Assembly (NCBI GenBank): GCA_028717445.1
Contig: JAQUNU010000021.1
Location: 1 to 12,486, forward strand
Source of the DNA: Candidatus Portnoyibacteriota bacterium
GTDB lineage: Bacteria > Patescibacteriota > Minisyncoccia > Portnoybacterales > GWB1-42-6
Length of the DNA stretch: 12,486 bases
Direction of reading: 5' to 3'
The stretch's first letter is position 1, and each line of letters opens with the position of its first letter. This document shows positions 1 through 5,749 of this stretch, piece by piece. The notes under the pieces are model-generated. The model was not told the DNA's origin and made no database searches. It saw only the letters and a program-made list of their open reading frames with translations. The position numbers were made by a program, and so were the translations under genes.

Positions 1-55
1 GGGGAAGAAACCAGAATTACCCCTATTCTTCCCTTGTTTAAAAGACGAAGATAAA

Positions 56-87
56 AATAACCCCGCCGCTGCGGGGTTATTTTTTTT
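56..87. terminator. Bidirectional intrinsic terminator
   Basis: Perfect 11-bp stem (AATAACCCCGC at 56-66 with its complement at 71-81) and a 4-nt loop (CGCT). A T-run follows on the plus strand (82-87), and on the minus strand the stem is followed by TTTTTATC. It can therefore end the minus-strand channel gene that stops at 111 and also a plus-strand gene arriving from outside the window. Confidence 0.85.
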
Positions 88-110
88 GTTGATTTCGAAA
101 CCAACTAAAA

Positions 111-791
111 CTAATCTTCCATTTCTTCCTTGATGCTGGCGATTGTTTTGGCAGCCTGTTCCTTGCCGCCCAAACCAAAGGCCAATCCGCCGGCGATCGC
201 CAGCATGGCGATAAAACCGGTCACGATTGTTTGCAGAAGCGCGGGCGCGATGCCCAGTTGCATCAAAGCGGCAAAAAGACCGAAAATATAGACCGCCCAC
301 TTGACGATTATGCCGACAAAAGCGGCTGTCTTTATTTTGCTCGCCGAGATACTGACCACGATAAGCCGCTGCAAAATCCCAGCCACCCAAACCGCCGCCA
401 CAAGAATAATTGCCGCCACGACGATATTAGGAATATAAAGGACGACGCTCCGCAGGAATTGAGAGATCTCGGCCAAACCGAGAATATCGGTTGCCGCCAG
501 TAAAAAGACGAAAATCAAAAACCATTTGACGAGAATGCCCAGCCAACTGGCGATATTCAATTTTAATCCCGCCTCTTCAAGAGCGTGTCCGACCCCCATT
601 TTCTCCAGGAAATGATCAATCTTGATCGCTTTAAGAATCTGGTAAACCAGCTTTTCCAAACCGACGGCGATTGCCCAACCAATAAAAAACACAATTAAAG
701 CTCCCAACAGATCGGGCAAAAATCCGATAAAACCGCTCCAAATCGTTTGGAAAGAGCTAATGGTGACATCAGCCCAGTTTTGTAAACCCAT
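111..791 (-). CDS. MscS-like / conserved TM-helix-repeat membrane channel protein
   Basis: A 226-residue, very hydrophobic protein with about five predicted membrane segments (roughly residues 21-43, 87-107, 119-141, 160-178 and 185-210). The last segment is Gly/Ala-rich and ends in AFGLGGKEQAAK, which resembles the pore-lining TM3 of MscS (a GLALGLG-type motif) and the end of TM-helix-repeat proteins. The cytoplasmic beta and C-terminal domains of classical MscS are absent: the protein stops about 15 residues after that motif. It resembles the short bacterial proteins annotated as small-conductance mechanosensitive channel or TM_helix family. A role in osmotic or envelope homeostasis is inferred from the family and is not shown. 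The ATG at 789-791 is the only good start; the leader is AT-rich with no clear Shine-Dalgarno. It is a single-gene unit with a terminator just downstream (56-87) and about 317 bp of non-coding DNA upstream. Confidence 0.85.
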   Translation of the reverse strand: MGLQNWADVTISSFQTIWSGFIGFLPDLLGALIVFFIGWAIAVGLEKLVYQILKAIKIDHFLEKMGVGHALEEAGLKLNIASWLGILVKWFLIFVFLLAATDILGLAEISQFLRSVVLYIPNIVVAAIILVAAVWVAGILQRLIVVSISASKIKTAAFVGIIVKWAVYIFGLFAALMQLGIAPALLQTIVTGFIAMLAIAGGLAFGLGGKEQAAKTIASIKEEMED

Positions 792-836
792 AATTTGTTT
801 TATCTTTAATTAATATTTTTGCTTCGACCTTTTCTC

Positions 837-890
837 AAGGCCGCTGCCAAAAGGCTCTTTCCTAACAGCCATTTGGCAGCGGCCTTTTCT
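837..890 (+). terminator. Large terminator-like hairpin, plus orientation
   Basis: Perfect 15-bp stem (AAGGCCGCTGCCAAA at 837-851 with its complement at 872-886). The 20-nt loop itself holds a 4-bp inner stem (GGCT 853-856 / AGCC 867-870). The plus strand continues as TTCTTC. The minus strand has no T-run after the stem, so as a terminator it works only for plus-strand transcripts. No plus-strand gene lies immediately upstream, which makes its role unclear; it sits in the 5' region of the minus-strand channel gene. Confidence 0.55.
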
Positions 891-900
891 TCACGAGAAC

Positions 901-935
901 AACCGCTCCCTCCCTGGGGCGGTTTTATTTTTCTT
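901..935 (+). terminator. Second tandem terminator-like hairpin, plus orientation
   Basis: Nine-bp stem (AACCGCTCC at 901-909 with GGGGCGGTT at 916-924, one G-U pair) and a 6-nt loop, followed by TTATTTTTCTT. The G-U pair forms only in plus-strand RNA and the T-run is only on that side, so the orientation is clear. It lies 14 bp after the preceding hairpin, giving a tandem pair of plus-strand terminators without an obvious gene to end. Confidence 0.55.
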
Positions 936-965
936 ACACCAAATCCAAGCTTGATATGGTCATTA

Positions 966-977
966 CTTATATTATCA
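966..977 (-). promoter_or_regulatory. Candidate extended -10 promoter for the channel gene
   Basis: On the minus strand TGATAATAT reads as an extended -10 (TG-n-TAATAT, 969-977) in a very AT-rich stretch, about 180 bp before the channel start at 791. No convincing -35 is present at the expected distance (the hexamer there is GACGAT). A transcript from here would carry both hairpins at 837-924 in its leader. This is weak evidence. Confidence 0.25.
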
Positions 978-1007
978 TAATAAATCTTCAAATCGTCCAG
1001 AGCTAAT

Positions 1008-1016
1008 TGTGGATAA
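1008..1016 (-). promoter_or_regulatory. Single perfect DnaA-box match
   Basis: The minus strand reads TTATCCACA, an exact match to the consensus DnaA box, in non-coding DNA. It is isolated: no cluster of boxes, no dnaA or dnaN gene and no clear unwinding region lie nearby. One such match in 12.5 kb may be chance. A regulatory DnaA site is possible; an origin is not supported. Confidence 0.3.
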
Positions 1017-1056
1017 CCGCTTTTTAACACTGGGCAGGCGCTATGAACTTTCAATT

Positions 1057-1092
1057 AAAAGAAAGAGGCCGCCCCGCGTTGCGAGACGGCCT
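1057..1092 (-). terminator. Intrinsic terminator of the GNAT-domain gene
   Basis: In minus-strand RNA AGGCCGTCTCGC (1081-1092) pairs over 12 bp, with two G-U pairs, with GCGGGGCGGCCT (1066-1077) around a 3-nt loop. CTTTCTTTT follows. The same stem has two A-C mismatches in plus-strand RNA, so the terminator is directional and fits the minus-strand gene whose stop is at 1109, about 17 bp before the stem. Confidence 0.85.
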
Positions 1093-1108
1093 GAATTTGT
1101 TGCTGCTA

Positions 1109-2527
1109 TCAGCTGACGTAAATTGCTTCGGGAAATATCGTAGTCGGAAAAACCAAGGTTTTAGGATATCTTGTTTTTTCGTCGCACTCGAAAAAGAACG
1201 TGAAATAATCGTCTGCCTGCGCCTTCTCCCAACCAAGCGCATCCGCAAAATCCCGCCGCGCCTGATCAATGGCTCCGAAAAAAGCCCTCCTGATTTCCGC
1301 CATTGAATCAGCCGAAAACATATACCGGATTTCATAAGAATGGATTGCCGGGATGCGACGCCGAAAAACATAAGTATTCTCGTGCGAAAAGATCCAGCAA
1401 ACCGGCGGGTTAAACCTGACGCGCGGATTAACATTGGCCTCTTCAAGGCATTTTAATATCCGAACTCTATTAGCAACCTCAGCCAAATGGTCCAGATGAA
1501 TCCTTTTAATTACGAAAGGCCCGAAGGCTTTGAGCCGCGTGGGATCATCGCCGGCGTCAGCTAAATCCCCGAGATTAGGCCGGGTGTTTTCCCGCAGCGG
1601 CTCTCGAAAAATCAAGCGAGGATAATTAGGCAGATTCTCAATGAAATCAGCGGGATTTTCCCAAAATTGGTCGGGAAGTCCGTCTAAAATAGAGCAATCC
1701 CCCTGCACAATAACCTGTCTCCGGCTTGAATTAAGGTAAAAACGCGGTCGCATTTGCCTGGCAAACCCATCAAGCTCAAGCATGGCTGAGGCGCCGTCTG
1801 TAAAACCGACCAATTTAGAGATTCTTCGCCTAAATCGCAGAAACTGAAGAACAAAACGAGTGAATAAGAACTCCATCAACTCGTCTCTCCGCCCGGTGGC
1901 GATCTGCTCTTCAAAAAAGATAAGCAGGGATTCATACACGCGGCGGAATTCCTCCAGCGTCCGTCTGACGTTTGCCTCATTGTCCCGAATGCCAATTGCC
2001 TCGCGTTTTCTCTTGATTTTCTCGATGACCCTCCGAAATCTTTTCTTCTTCACTTTTCCTTTCAGGGAAGACGGAATAAAAAACATATAGTCATCTTCCT
2101 CATTGAAATAGCGCAGAATATCCCGGGCCGGTTCCCAACCAAATTCCTTGTAAAAATTATCCTTTCGGATATTCACCAGAATGCCAATCGCTTTTTTTTC
2201 TTCCAACAACTCCAGAAACAATTTCACCGCTTTGCCGCCAAGGCCATTCTCCCGGAAAAACTCGTCGACTTCCAGATAAACCAGGTAATAGAACCTGGTT
2301 TTCCCGTCAAAACAAAGAAAATGGAAAAAACCCAGAGACTTGCCCTCGCAGTGTATCTCAAAAGTCCTGAATTTTTCCGGTGACATCCCCTGGTCGCTCA
2401 AACGGCCGCCAGTGGCCGTTTTCTTGATTTGCTCGGACAGCTCTCCGAACAGCATCTTCTCCAGACCGCCGCTTTCGCGGCTGAAGAATGAAGCCAAAGT
2501 CAGTCGCGCCCTTTCTTCCAAAGTCAT
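1109..2527 (-). CDS. Uncharacterised 472-aa protein with N-terminal GNAT-like domain
   Basis: Residues about 55-132 look like a GNAT acetyltransferase core: hydrophobic strands (FRTFEIHC, SLGFFHF, FYYLVYLEV), then R92-E-N-G95-L-G97, matching the acyl-CoA-binding R/Q-x-x-G-x-G/A loop, a following helix (KAVKLFLELLEEKK), a strand (IGILVNI) and a terminal NFYKEFGWE like the usual FYxxxGF. Residues about 155-175 are strongly basic (KGKVKKKRFRRVIEKIKRKR). The remaining ~300 residues contain a charged helical stretch (185-240) and a mixed alpha/beta C-terminal half that I do not recognise. No signal peptide or membrane segment is visible, so it is probably cytoplasmic. The ATG at 2525-2527 has a strong Shine-Dalgarno 5 nt upstream, one of only two clear ones in the window. 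It is monocistronic, with a terminator on each side. Its substrate is unknown; the GNAT assignment rests on motif reading only. Confidence 0.85.
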   Translation of the reverse strand: MTLEERARLTLASFFSRESGGLEKMLFGELSEQIKKTATGGRLSDQGMSPEKFRTFEIHCEGKSLGFFHFLCFDGKTRFYYLVYLEVDEFFRENGLGGKAVKLFLELLEEKKAIGILVNIRKDNFYKEFGWEPARDILRYFNEEDDYMFFIPSSLKGKVKKKRFRRVIEKIKRKREAIGIRDNEANVRRTLEEFRRVYESLLIFFEEQIATGRRDELMEFLFTRFVLQFLRFRRRISKLVGFTDGASAMLELDGFARQMRPRFYLNSSRRQVIVQGDCSILDGLPDQFWENPADFIENLPNYPRLIFREPLRENTRPNLGDLADAGDDPTRLKAFGPFVIKRIHLDHLAEVANRVRILKCLEEANVNPRVRFNPPVCWIFSHENTYVFRRRIPAIHSYEIRYMFSADSMAEIRRAFFGAIDQARRDFADALGWEKAQADDYFTFFFECDEKTRYPKTLVFPTTIFPEAIYVS

Positions 2528-2532
2528 ACATT

Positions 2533-2540
2533 CCCCTCCC
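2533..2540 (-). promoter_or_regulatory. Strong Shine-Dalgarno of the 472-aa gene
   Basis: GGGAGGGG on the minus strand, separated from the ATG at 2525-2527 by 5 nt. It fixes the start of the GNAT-domain gene and stands out because most minus-strand genes here have no such site. Confidence 0.8.
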
Positions 2541-2580
2541 TTTTTTAGAATGTTAAAGAACCTAATCTAAGCAAAACAAC

Positions 2581-2608
2581 AAAAAAACCGCTCTCGCGAG
2601 AGACCGGT
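2581..2608 (-). terminator. Minus-strand intrinsic terminator upstream of the 472-aa gene
   Basis: The stem pairs ACCG (2587-2590) with CGGT (2605-2608) and CTCT (2591-2594) with AGAG (2599-2602), with a CGCG loop and a 2-nt bulge. On the minus strand it is followed by seven T residues (2581-2587). It would end a transcript arriving from 2611 upward, or act as a leader attenuator for the 472-aa gene, whose start lies 54 bp further on. Confidence 0.65.
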
Positions 2609-2676
2609 TCTATTTGCGTTTCTTCATTCTTTTACTTTACCTATCCGTGCAATCTGACGCAAAACCGCTCTCGCGA
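2584..2676. repeat. 16-bp direct repeat pair
   Basis: AAAACCGCTCTCGCGA occurs exactly at 2584-2599 and again at 2661-2676 (77-bp period). The first copy forms the terminator at 2581-2608. On the minus strand the second copy sits in a weaker hairpin (CTCGC-ATC-GCGAG, 2669-2681) followed by AGCGGTTTT. A loosely complementary pair, TTTTACTTTACC (2630-2641) and GGTAAAATAAAAGTAAAA (2682-2699), encloses the second copy. The gap contains no convincing gene. Confidence 0.6.
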
Positions 2677-2770
2677 TGCGAGGTAAAATAAAAGTAAAAA
2701 TAAAGATTAGCGGTTTGCTGTCTGTGCATATTTTTCACTTGCCTTTTGAATTTAGCATGTCGCCGATAAA

Positions 2771-2803
2771 AAAGCAAGCCGGAAGCAATCCACAGCTTCC
2801 GGC
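2771..2803 (-). terminator. Minus-strand intrinsic terminator
   Basis: Perfect 9-bp stem GCCGGAAGC (2778-2786) with GCTTCCGGC (2795-2803) and an 8-nt loop. On the minus strand the stem is followed by TTGCTTTTTTATC. It probably ends transcription coming from tRNA-Lys, about 220 bp upstream on that strand. Confidence 0.65.
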
Positions 2804-2845
2804 CGTATACTTTTGAATTCATGGTTTAAGAGTAGCGGTGGCAAC

Positions 2846-2867
2846 AAAAAAATCGGCATTTCTGCCG
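2846..2867 (-). terminator. Short GNRA-loop terminator-like hairpin
   Basis: The minus strand reads CGGCA-GAAA-TGCCG (2854-2867) followed by ATTTTTTTG. The stem is only 5 bp, but the GAAA tetraloop is stabilising and the T-run is long. It could be the first terminator after tRNA-Lys, with 2771-2803 as a backup. Confidence 0.4.
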
Positions 2868-2974
2868 TCTTTTATCAAAGATTTCCTTATGGCTTCTTGG
2901 ATTAAAAAATTTTCTTTTCCCCGAATGCGAAACTGTCAATTCGTTTTCGAACCCAAAATACCATGCGTTTTGAA

Positions 2975-2993
2975 CGCCGAGCGAAGCGAGGCG
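2975..2993. repeat. GC-rich mini-hairpin (GAGCGAAGCGAG type)
   Basis: CGCCGAGCGAAGCGAGGCG folds with CGCC/GGCG outside, two opposed GA/GA steps, and an inner GC-GAA-GC mini-hairpin. The core GCGAAGC is a known exceptionally stable DNA hairpin. It sits alone between tRNA-Lys and its likely terminators. Similar GAGCGAAGCGAG units occur in many genomes as dispersed intergenic repeats; whether it is repeated in this genome cannot be seen here. Confidence 0.4.
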
Positions 2994-3025
2994 AGGCAAC
3001 TGTCTCCAGCTTGTAATTTCCTAAA

Positions 3026-3101
3026 TGGTGCACCGTGAGGGAGTCGAACCCCCGACCGTCTCCTTAAAAGGGAGCTGCTCTACCAGCTGAGCTAACGGTG
3101 C
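3026..3101 (-). tRNA. tRNA-Lys (anticodon UUU)
   Basis: A complete 76-nt cloverleaf including an encoded 3' CCA. Acceptor arm GCACCGT/ACGGTGC (7 bp, perfect), D arm GCTC/GAGC, anticodon arm GCTCC-CTTTTAA-GGAGA, variable loop CGGTC, T arm GGGGG-TTCGACT-CCCTC with one G-U pair, discriminator A, then CCA. The anticodon TTT lies at 3066-3068 (as AAA on the plus strand), so it should read AAA and AAG lysine codons. The top pair of the anticodon stem (position 27-43) is a G-A mismatch; all other arms pair well. The gene stands alone, with candidate terminators at 2846-2867 and 2771-2803. Confidence 0.97.
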
Positions 3102-3143
3102 TTGATGCGTCTCTTCTCAAAATTAAGAAAAGAAAACACACTT

Positions 3144-3149
3144 ATTATA
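3144..3149 (-). promoter_or_regulatory. Candidate -10 box for tRNA-Lys
   Basis: The minus strand reads TATAAT, giving a start about 36 nt before the tRNA 5' end. The -35 region (around 3163-3172, minus strand CGGAAGGACA) does not match consensus at normal spacing, so the promoter call rests on the perfect -10 and its position. Confidence 0.4.
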
Positions 3150-3292
3150 TTCTTCCTCTTCTTGTCCTTCCGAAGCTTAAATTCTAATTTGAACAAAGGA
3201 GGAAGCTAACAACGGCACGCAAATAAAAAGCAACAAATATATTATAAATGAATTTAAAGAAATAATCAATGGCTTAAAAATGATATTTTAAC

Positions 3293-3332
3293 CATGCACC
3301 ACTTCTAAGCGATAGCAAAATTCTGGTACAAT
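3293..3332. repeat. 40-bp repeat, downstream copy beside the PaaX-like gene
   Basis: Aligns without gaps to 3885-3924 with 30 of 40 bases identical by hand count. It includes the shared core GCGATAGC (3309-3316) and the shared half-site TGGTACAA (3324-3331). The opposite half-site is degraded (CATGCACCA against CTTGTACCA). It ends at the base before the stop codon (CTA on plus, 3333-3335) of the regulator gene, so the gene lies entirely between the two copies. It may be a second operator, the remnant of a lost tandem gene copy, or one end of a small mobile unit. Confidence 0.6.
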
Positions 3333-3875
3333 CTATTTCAAAAACGGCTTAAAAAAATTCTTAATTTCCTCGTCCTTTGAGCCAAAAGACTTCACCAAGA
3401 GAATTTGCAGATGCTCTCCGATATTAAAAAAGTCGGCTAATTCATTCATCTTGCTCTCACATTCGAACGGAAAAACAAAAACGCTCTTTTGCAATGGAAA
3501 AAAATCCAAAAATCTTAATCTTCGCCTAAATGCCTCTCGGAAAGATTTTTTTTCTTCAGGAATATCAAAAATCACCACTCTCCATAAACCATCCCATTTC
3601 TTCCGCTCAACAAACTTTTCCTTAAATTTTAATTCCGTTATTTTTCTCATTCCTTTCTCAGTAAGCCGATAGCGGAGTTGCCCTTTTTGATTGAAAGATT
3701 TTATAAAATTCCGCTCCACTAAACGCCGCAAGGAACGATTAAAACTTCTGCGATCCACGCCCTCCAGCATATCCAATTGATCTAATTTTTGAGCTAAACC
3801 ATCACGCGAAAAAATAATTCCGGCAGCGGAGATTAAGTTTCCAAGCGCAAAAAACATCTTATCTGAAAAATTCAT
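3333..3875 (-). CDS. PaaX-like regulator: winged helix plus Cas2-like fold
   Basis: From the ATG at 3873-3875 the product has 180 residues. Residues about 1-80 form a winged-helix-like domain (RRSFNRSLRRLVERNFIKSF, then a wing QLRYRLTEKG). Residues about 94-163 match the ferredoxin-like domain of PaaX C-terminal/Cas2-fold proteins: WDGLWRVVIFDIPEEKK with D104, a helix, then FPLQKSVFVFPFEC and a final strand LQILLVKSF. CPR genomes carry many such genes, often labelled PaaX repressor or Cas2. The frame extends upstream to a TTG at 3923, but that codon lies inside the palindromic repeat at 3885-3924, so the ATG is preferred. There is no clear Shine-Dalgarno. The inverted repeat ending 9 bp before the ATG suggests autoregulation. 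No cas genes or CRISPR repeats are near, so a CRISPR role is unlikely. The DNA target and effector are unknown. Confidence 0.85.
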   Translation of the reverse strand: MNFSDKMFFALGNLISAAGIIFSRDGLAQKLDQLDMLEGVDRRSFNRSLRRLVERNFIKSFNQKGQLRYRLTEKGMRKITELKFKEKFVERKKWDGLWRVVIFDIPEEKKSFREAFRRRLRFLDFFPLQKSVFVFPFECESKMNELADFFNIGEHLQILLVKSFGSKDEEIKNFFKPFLK

Positions 3876-3884
3876 AAAATTCGT

Positions 3885-3924
3885 CTTGTACCAGTTTTGT
3901 GCGATAGCTAAATGTTGGTACAAG
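3885..3924. promoter_or_regulatory. Palindromic operator-like repeat upstream of the PaaX-like gene
   Basis: A perfect 9-bp inverted repeat, CTTGTACCA (3885-3893) and TGGTACAAG (3916-3924), separated by 22 bp that include GCGATAGC. It lies just before the ATG (3875) of the regulator gene, where a bound dimer or tetramer would block transcription or translation start. A diverged second copy lies at the far end of the gene (3293-3332). Autorepression is inferred. Confidence 0.65.
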
Positions 3925-3993
3925 ATAAAAAATAAACTAAAAAGATAAGTCTCTTTATTATTCTATTATTATTTTTATTTTACTGATCGAAAT

Positions 3994-4530
3994 TTAATCC
4001 TCATCCATGACCGAGGCTCTTCGACGTTTAAGCACGAGCATGGCCGCCAAGGGCAAAATAAGCCAGACAAATTGCGCCAGGTCTTCGACAAAAAATTGAA
4101 TAAGCAAAGGTTGAAGATCAGCCAATGCCTTAGCCGGCAAAAAGGATATCACCACGCTCACGAAAAATCCCAAAAGCGCGACTCCTAAAAGCATTAATTG
4201 CCACCAACTTGAACGGCCTCGGCCATGCAAACGGAGAACCGAAGCCAATCCAGAATGCGGGGCTACAAAAAAGATCCCCAGCGTCAAGGCTAATAAAATA
4301 AAAATAAGAACATTGGTATCCGGCGCTTCTTTGACGCCAATAAATTTCAATTCGGTCCAGGGAACAGCTCTGACTATGGCCAACGAAATATAAACCGACA
4401 GAGTCATCAAGCTAAGACGGTTTCTGCCCAAAGCCAGGCCCACGCCCAGGCCAGCAGCCAAAAAGATCAAAATCAGCAACCAATTGCCGCCAAGATTGAT
4501 CTGATCTGAAATTGCGCTAAAAAATTCCAT
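3994..4530 (-). CDS. Uncharacterised multi-pass membrane protein, last gene of the heat-shock cluster
   Basis: A 178-residue hydrophobic protein with about five predicted membrane spans (roughly residues 16-36, 40-58, 73-90, 108-130 and 145-163) and a basic-then-acidic tail (LKRRRASVMDED). The first span is rich in Gly and Leu (FLAAGLGVGLALGRNRLSL). A polar loop (VRAVPWTELKFIGVKEAPD, about 53-71) precedes span 3, and a basic loop (LRLHGRGRSSWW) precedes span 4. I recognise no family; size and topology resemble small unknown membrane proteins of CPR genomes. The start is 23 bp after the dnaJ stop with no terminator between, so it is probably co-transcribed with dnaJ. No Shine-Dalgarno is visible, so translation may depend on coupling. 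The AT-rich DNA after its stop holds only a weak hairpin. Function unknown. Confidence 0.8.
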   Translation of the reverse strand: MEFFSAISDQINLGGNWLLILIFLAAGLGVGLALGRNRLSLMTLSVYISLAIVRAVPWTELKFIGVKEAPDTNVLIFILLALTLGIFFVAPHSGLASVLRLHGRGRSSWWQLMLLGVALLGFFVSVVISFLPAKALADLQPLLIQFFVEDLAQFVWLILPLAAMLVLKRRRASVMDED

Positions 4531-4553
4531 TGAAAACGAAAGATCGCAAAGGG

Positions 4554-5672
4554 TTACAATCCTTCTTCTTTTAATTTATCGAAAAGTTCTTTTTGTCTTC
4601 TATTTAAATTTTTTGGTGTTCTTATTTTAATTTTAACCAGCATATCCCCGCTTCCTCTCGCCCTCAGACGGTTCATGCCTTTTCCCTTCAGCTGGATGAC
4701 GGCTCCGCTCTCAATGCCTTCCGGAATTTTCAATTCAACCGAGCCAGACAGAGTCGGTATTTCAATTTTACCACCGAATACGGCTTGCGTGAAGGATATC
4801 TCAAGATCAAAAAAGATTTCATCGCCTTTTCGGACGAACGTTTTATGCGGCTTTAGTCGAATTGTCAGATAAAGATCGCCAGCCGGGCTCCCTTGAGAAC
4901 CAGCTTCACCCTGGCCTTTTAAGGAAATAACCTGGCCGTCATCAATGCCGGCCGGAATCATGACGCTGATATTTTTATATTCTTTGATCCGGCCGTCGCC
5001 GCCGCATTGCGAGCAATTTTTTTCCGGCTTCCTTCCAGTACCATGACATTCCGGACATGTCCTGACCTGCGAAAAAGAAAAAAAGGCCGCGCGTCCGGTT
5101 TCTTCAACCTGACCCGAACCCTTACATCTGGAACATGTCCTGATTTCGCTTCCGGGCTCGGCGCCGCTCCCTTGGCATTTGGGGCAAGCGACGGTTTTAT
5201 AAATATTGAATTCTTTTGTCGTGCCCGAATATGCTTCTTCCAGAGTTATTTCCGCGTCCACGCCAATATCCTGGCCACGCCGTGATTTTCCGCGGCTCCT
5301 CCGACCGCTGCCGAAAATACCTGAAAAAATGTCGCCCAGATTTCCGAAATCTTCCTCTCTCCCTTCAGCCTGTCGGCTTTGATTAAAAAAGTCAAAAGCG
5401 TCCGCAAAACTGGAAAAATCCCGGTACCCGTTAAAGCCCGAAAAGCCGCCGCCTTGCCGCGCCTGTTCAAAAGTCTGACCGTATTGGTCGTATTGGCTTC
5501 GCTTATGCGGATCGCTTAAAACTTGATAAGCTTCGTTTATTTCCTTGAATTTTTTTTCGTCTCCGCCTTTATCAGGATGATATTCGCGGGCCAGCCTCCG
5601 GTATGCCTTCTTGATCTCGTCAGCAGAAGCGTTCTTCGCCACTCCCAAAATTTCATAATAATCTCGAGCCAT
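4554..5672 (-). CDS. dnaJ: Chaperone protein DnaJ (Hsp40, type I)
   Basis: A 372-residue complete type I DnaJ. The J domain (about 3-65) has H32-P33-D34, which stimulates the DnaK ATPase. A Gly/Phe-containing linker (74-130) includes an acidic GDIFSGIFG segment. The zinc-binding domain has four CxxCxGxG repeats at 163-170, 180-187, 206-213 and 220-227, all eight cysteines present. The C-terminal substrate-binding and dimerisation domain (about 230-372) contains PAGIDDGQVISLKGQGEAG and PEGIESGAVIQLKGKGM. It delivers unfolded proteins to DnaK, whose gene lies upstream on the same strand. The ATG at 5670-5672 opens the canonical MARDYYEILGV. It sits 77 bp after the preceding membrane gene, with no clear promoter, CIRCE or Shine-Dalgarno in the gap, so it is probably read from the hrcA promoter. 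Confidence 0.98.
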   Translation of the reverse strand: MARDYYEILGVAKNASADEIKKAYRRLAREYHPDKGGDEKKFKEINEAYQVLSDPHKRSQYDQYGQTFEQARQGGGFSGFNGYRDFSSFADAFDFFNQSRQAEGREEDFGNLGDIFSGIFGSGRRSRGKSRRGQDIGVDAEITLEEAYSGTTKEFNIYKTVACPKCQGSGAEPGSEIRTCSRCKGSGQVEETGRAAFFSFSQVRTCPECHGTGRKPEKNCSQCGGDGRIKEYKNISVMIPAGIDDGQVISLKGQGEAGSQGSPAGDLYLTIRLKPHKTFVRKGDEIFFDLEISFTQAVFGGKIEIPTLSGSVELKIPEGIESGAVIQLKGKGMNRLRARGSGDMLVKIKIRTPKNLNRRQKELFDKLKEEGL

Positions 5673-5749
5673 AATTTTTTATATTACTTTTCTGAAAACA
5701 GAAAAATAATATGAAGATTGCTTTGAATCGCCGCCACGCAGCAAATGGT

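Noticed and set aside
1..54. 3' end of a plus-strand gene (frame ending TAA at 52-54, or TAA at 39-41)
   Set aside because: The terminator at 56-87 makes an upstream gene plausible, but two frames end here and about 17 codons are too few to choose or identify one.
1008..1016. Replication origin
   Set aside because: One DnaA-box match without a cluster, unwinding element or dnaA/dnaN neighbours is not enough.
806..1054. 82-codon minus-strand open frame
   Set aside because: It runs across both large hairpins at 837-924, its peptide is low-complexity over the stems, and no homology or ribosome site is apparent.
2637..2822. 61-codon minus-strand open frame
   Set aside because: It is made largely from the terminator at 2771-2803 and the repeat at 2661-2676; composition (FYFYF) reflects AT-rich DNA.
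2838..3038. 66-codon plus-strand open frame
   Set aside because: Its 3' part overlaps tRNA-Lys, and the AERSEAR segment comes from the GAGCGAAGCGAG hairpin.
3195..3202. AAAGGAGG-like ribosome site on the plus strand
   Set aside because: No start codon with an open frame follows at a usable distance.
3333..3875. A CRISPR-Cas locus, because of the Cas2-like fold
   Set aside because: The protein has an N-terminal winged helix typical of PaaX-like regulators, no cas1 or other cas gene is present, and two 40-bp copies about 590 bp apart are not a CRISPR array.
3876..3923. TTG start adding 16 residues to the PaaX-like protein
   Set aside because: The added codons are the palindromic repeat itself, and the ATG at 3873-3875 begins right at the conserved domain.
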